Shown in pieces: positions 33,649-35,627 of a stretch of DNA of 35,627 nucleotides. The notes beneath the pieces were generated by a model that was not told the DNA's origin, did no database searches, and saw only the letters and a list, made by a program, of their open reading frames with translations. Source of the stretch: Flavobacteriales bacterium (GTDB lineage Bacteria > Bacteroidota > Bacteroidia > Flavobacteriales_G > JALEGO01); the NCBI GenBank assembly GCA_020631045.1, contig JAHDHZ010000027.1, positions 1 through 35,627 of the forward strand. Direction: 5' to 3'. The first letter of the stretch is position 1. Each line of letters starts with the position of its first letter. The position numbers and the translations under genes were made by a program.

Positions 33649-34811
33649 TGAGCACTGAACAGACATACCAGCAATGTACCCGCTGTGTGATGGATACCAC
33701 CTCTTCACAAATCAGTTTCGATGCTCAAGGGCACTGCAATTATTGCAACGCTTACTTTGAAAAAGCTGAGCAAACCTTTTTTAGACCTTATGATGTTCGT
33801 AAAAAAGAGCTAGACCAAAGAATTCAATACATCAAGCAGCGCGCTAAGGGGCAAAAATATGATTGCATAGTTGGTGTGAGTGGCGGAATGGACAGCTCTT
33901 ATTTGCTTGTCAAGAGCAAAGAATATGGTTTGAATCCTTTGGTGGTACATTTTGACAATGGGTGGAACAGTGAGCTGGCGGTACAAAACATCAACAATTT
34001 AGTCACCAAATTAGGCCTTGAGTTGCATACTGAGGTGATGGATTGGGAATTGTTCAAAGACTTACAATTGGCATATTTTAGAGCCTCAGTGATTGACATA
34101 GAAGTCTGCACAGACCAACTGATCTTTTCCCATCTCTACAAAGTAGCCAAAAAATACAAAATCAAAACCATCTTAAGTGGCGCCAACGTCTGGACAGAAA
34201 CCATCTTACCAAGAGACTGGCGGTGCGTAAAAAAACACGATTGGACCAACCTAAAAAACATCCACAAAAAATATGGGAAAAAACCAATTGCCCACCTCCC
34301 TAGACTCAATTTATCATATAAGCGAGCACTAGAACGCCAAGGGTTCAAAACCCTAACGGTATTTGATTTAGAAGACTTCAATGTCGAACAGGTAAAACAA
34401 CGCTTAACCAAAGAGTTCGATTACGTAGTTTATCCATACAAACACTACGAATCAGTGTTTACACGATTTTATCAAGGCTCTTTATTGATTGAGAAATTTG
34501 GCATAGACAAGCGTAAAGCGCACCTTTCATGTCTGATTTGTGCTGGTCAGCTTACAAGAGATAAAGCCTTAAAAGAGCTAAAAAAGCCAGCTTATCCAAC
34601 CAAACAGCAAGAGCAAGAAGACTATGAGTATCTTTTAAAAAAGTGGGGCATCACAGATGCTGAATACAAGCAAAACATGCAATTGCCTAGAGTCTACCAC
34701 GATGCTTTTGGTTGGGACGATCAATTGCTTAAAAACAGAATTGCTAAGCGTTTAGAACTTATTTATAAGTACAAAATAGCTAAGTTGTTTGGTGTTAAAT
34801 ATACCCTGTAA
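33648..34811 (+). CDS. N-acetyl sugar amidotransferase (WbpG/PseA-like)
   Basis: I place the start at the ATG at 33648 (387 residues); the frame is open to a TTG one codon earlier. A CxxC-type zinc finger opens the protein (CTRCVMDTTSSQ ... CNYC), followed by the PP-loop SGGMDSS (about residues 78-84) in the ATP-binding domain, and a second Cys pair in CLICAGQLTR. This family turns a sugar N-acetyl group into an acetamidino group using ammonia, as WbpG and PseA do. The known enzymes use a HisH/HisF-like pair for ammonia; neither is in the window. The gene follows the acyltransferase with a one-base overlap. Confidence 0.9.
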   Translation: MSTEQTYQQCTRCVMDTTSSQISFDAQGHCNYCNAYFEKAEQTFFRPYDVRKKELDQRIQYIKQRAKGQKYDCIVGVSGGMDSSYLLVKSKEYGLNPLVVHFDNGWNSELAVQNINNLVTKLGLELHTEVMDWELFKDLQLAYFRASVIDIEVCTDQLIFSHLYKVAKKYKIKTILSGANVWTETILPRDWRCVKKHDWTNLKNIHKKYGKKPIAHLPRLNLSYKRALERQGFKTLTVFDLEDFNVEQVKQRLTKEFDYVVYPYKHYESVFTRFYQGSLLIEKFGIDKRKAHLSCLICAGQLTRDKALKELKKPAYPTKQQEQEDYEYLLKKWGITDAEYKQNMQLPRVYHDAFGWDDQLLKNRIAKRLELIYKYKIAKLFGVKYTL

Positions 34812-35627
34812 TGAAAAAACGATTTGTTTTTATCTTTTTATTGATTGTAGCTACTGGCCTGTTTTACTTCTATTTTAAAAGAAAGGTTGAAAACATCAAC
34901 TACACTGTTTTAAACACTCAAATTAATGGAGTTGAGGGTTACACTCAAAAACCCTCTTTTTTTACAGATGAACCTATAGATTTTTACATCCACTCCACCC
35001 AAAAAATAAACGCCCAGATCTTTCATATTCAAAATGGGGTAGATAAAGTATTAAATGACTTTGAAATACCTCAAAGCATCCAAGATCTTACATTTGACCC
35101 CAAAGAAGGATACGACTTTAAAAAGAGCTATACTCTTAAAGATCACAATCTGAAATCTGGGTATTATTATCTTCAGTGTGTTACAAACCAAAATCAAGAT
35201 ACCGGGTATATTCCTTTTACAGTAAAACCAAGAGGTGCGAAAGACATTGTCGTGTTTTCATCTATCAATACTTGGCAAGCTTACAATCAGTTTGGAGGAG
35301 GATCTTATTACAAAGATTTTAAAGCGATCAAATACAAGTGGTTTACAGACCTGTTTATGCCTTCTTTCAAGAAAAAGACTTATTTGCCTTTCAATCGTCC
35401 TTATGATTTTACTAAGCAAGAAATTCAGAAGATGCTACATGCAACTGATAATCAAAAGGGGCTGAAACATTCTCATTTGTTAAGAGCAGAGTCTTATTTG
35501 CTTGATTTTTTAGCTTTAAACCAACATGATTATGCTGCATATACCGACTTTGATTTGATGTTTGATTACGATGCACTTTTCAAGGCAAAATTGTGGATTT
35601 TTAATACCCATTCTGAGTATTGGTCGG
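34811..35627 (+). CDS. Membrane-anchored N,N-dimethylformamidase-beta-like protein, C-terminus cut by window end
   Basis: The frame starts at the ATG at 34811, overlapping the previous stop (TAATG), and runs off the right edge, giving about 272 residues. A single N-terminal membrane segment (FVFIFLLIVATGLFYFYF) is followed by a beta-rich region (about 30-140) and then a segment ending INTWQAYNQFGGGSYY, which matches the start of the N,N-dimethylformamidase beta-subunit domain. The visible part ends FNTHSEYWS, also typical. The protein is expected to sit on the outside of the inner membrane. Its substrate is unknown; a role in glycan trimming or modification is only a guess. Confidence 0.8.
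   Translation, partial: MKKRFVFIFLLIVATGLFYFYFKRKVENINYTVLNTQINGVEGYTQKPSFFTDEPIDFYIHSTQKINAQIFHIQNGVDKVLNDFEIPQSIQDLTFDPKEGYDFKKSYTLKDHNLKSGYYYLQCVTNQNQDTGYIPFTVKPRGAKDIVVFSSINTWQAYNQFGGGSYYKDFKAIKYKWFTDLFMPSFKKKTYLPFNRPYDFTKQEIQKMLHATDNQKGLKHSHLLRAESYLLDFLALNQHDYAAYTDFDLMFDYDALFKAKLWIFNTHSEYWS

Noticed and set aside
34811-35627. The dimethylformamidase-like protein as ammonia source for the amidotransferase.
   Set aside because: Its N-terminal membrane segment puts the domain outside the cytoplasm, where the amidotransferase is not.

Overview
The window looks like chromosome of a low-GC Bacteroidetes, most likely a marine-type Flavobacteriia relative. The lines of evidence are: AT-rich DNA; many exported proteins with short signal peptides or lipoboxes; Bacteroidetes-type -7 boxes (TAnnTTTG) instead of sigma70 boxes; almost no Shine-Dalgarno sequences; a PorT/OmpA-like small beta-barrel; an AddB-like nuclease without a Walker A motif; and a YwqK repeat protein. 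No rRNA, tRNA, transposon, phage gene or CRISPR array was seen. No stretch longer than 300 bases is without a gene. Genus-level assignment is not possible from what can be seen here.

Left part (1-20004) is housekeeping and envelope genes in small operons. On the minus strand at 3480-1, four genes overlap head to tail: a YwqK-repeat exported protein, the tRNA 2-thiouridylase MnmA, a lipoprotein, and a subtilisin-like protease cut by the window edge. Next come a fatty acid desaturase divergent from an NhaC-type antiporter plus beta-barrel pair, two exported proteins of unknown role, an alpha/beta hydrolase overlapping a lipoprotein MsrB, an AddB-like nuclease with a TPR protein, an ACE-like M2 peptidase lipoprotein, SurE with a small membrane protein, RecF with a DUF721/DciA-like protein, a TrmH-family methyltransferase with an arginase-family hydrolase, HU, and a DUF218 (ElyC/SanA) membrane protein.

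Right part (20031-35627) is a surface polysaccharide or glycoconjugate locus. It opens with a Wzc-like polysaccharide co-polymerase/BY-kinase with a very tyrosine-rich tail. This is followed by a plus-strand operon: glycosyltransferase, GNAT acetyltransferase, SpsF-like cytidylyltransferase, glutamate-1-semialdehyde-aminomutase-like aminotransferase, MBOAT O-acyltransferase and SGNH partner. A convergent terminator separates this from a minus-strand DPM1-like glycosyltransferase and an NAD-dependent epimerase. Divergent from these runs a second plus-strand operon: PtmA-like SDR, ABC-2 permease, Wzt-like ATPase with an extra C-terminal domain, hexapeptide acyltransferase, WbpG/PseA-like N-acetyl sugar amidotransferase, and a membrane-anchored N,N-dimethylformamidase-beta-like protein cut by the window end.

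Taken together (inference), the locus makes a glycan containing at least one CTP-activated, aminated, N-acylated and possibly acetamidino-modified sugar. The glycan would be O-acylated and exported by an ABC transporter. The nonulosonate synthase (NeuB-like) and the HisH/HisF partners one would expect are not in the window, so the activated compound is an open question and the most interesting point here.
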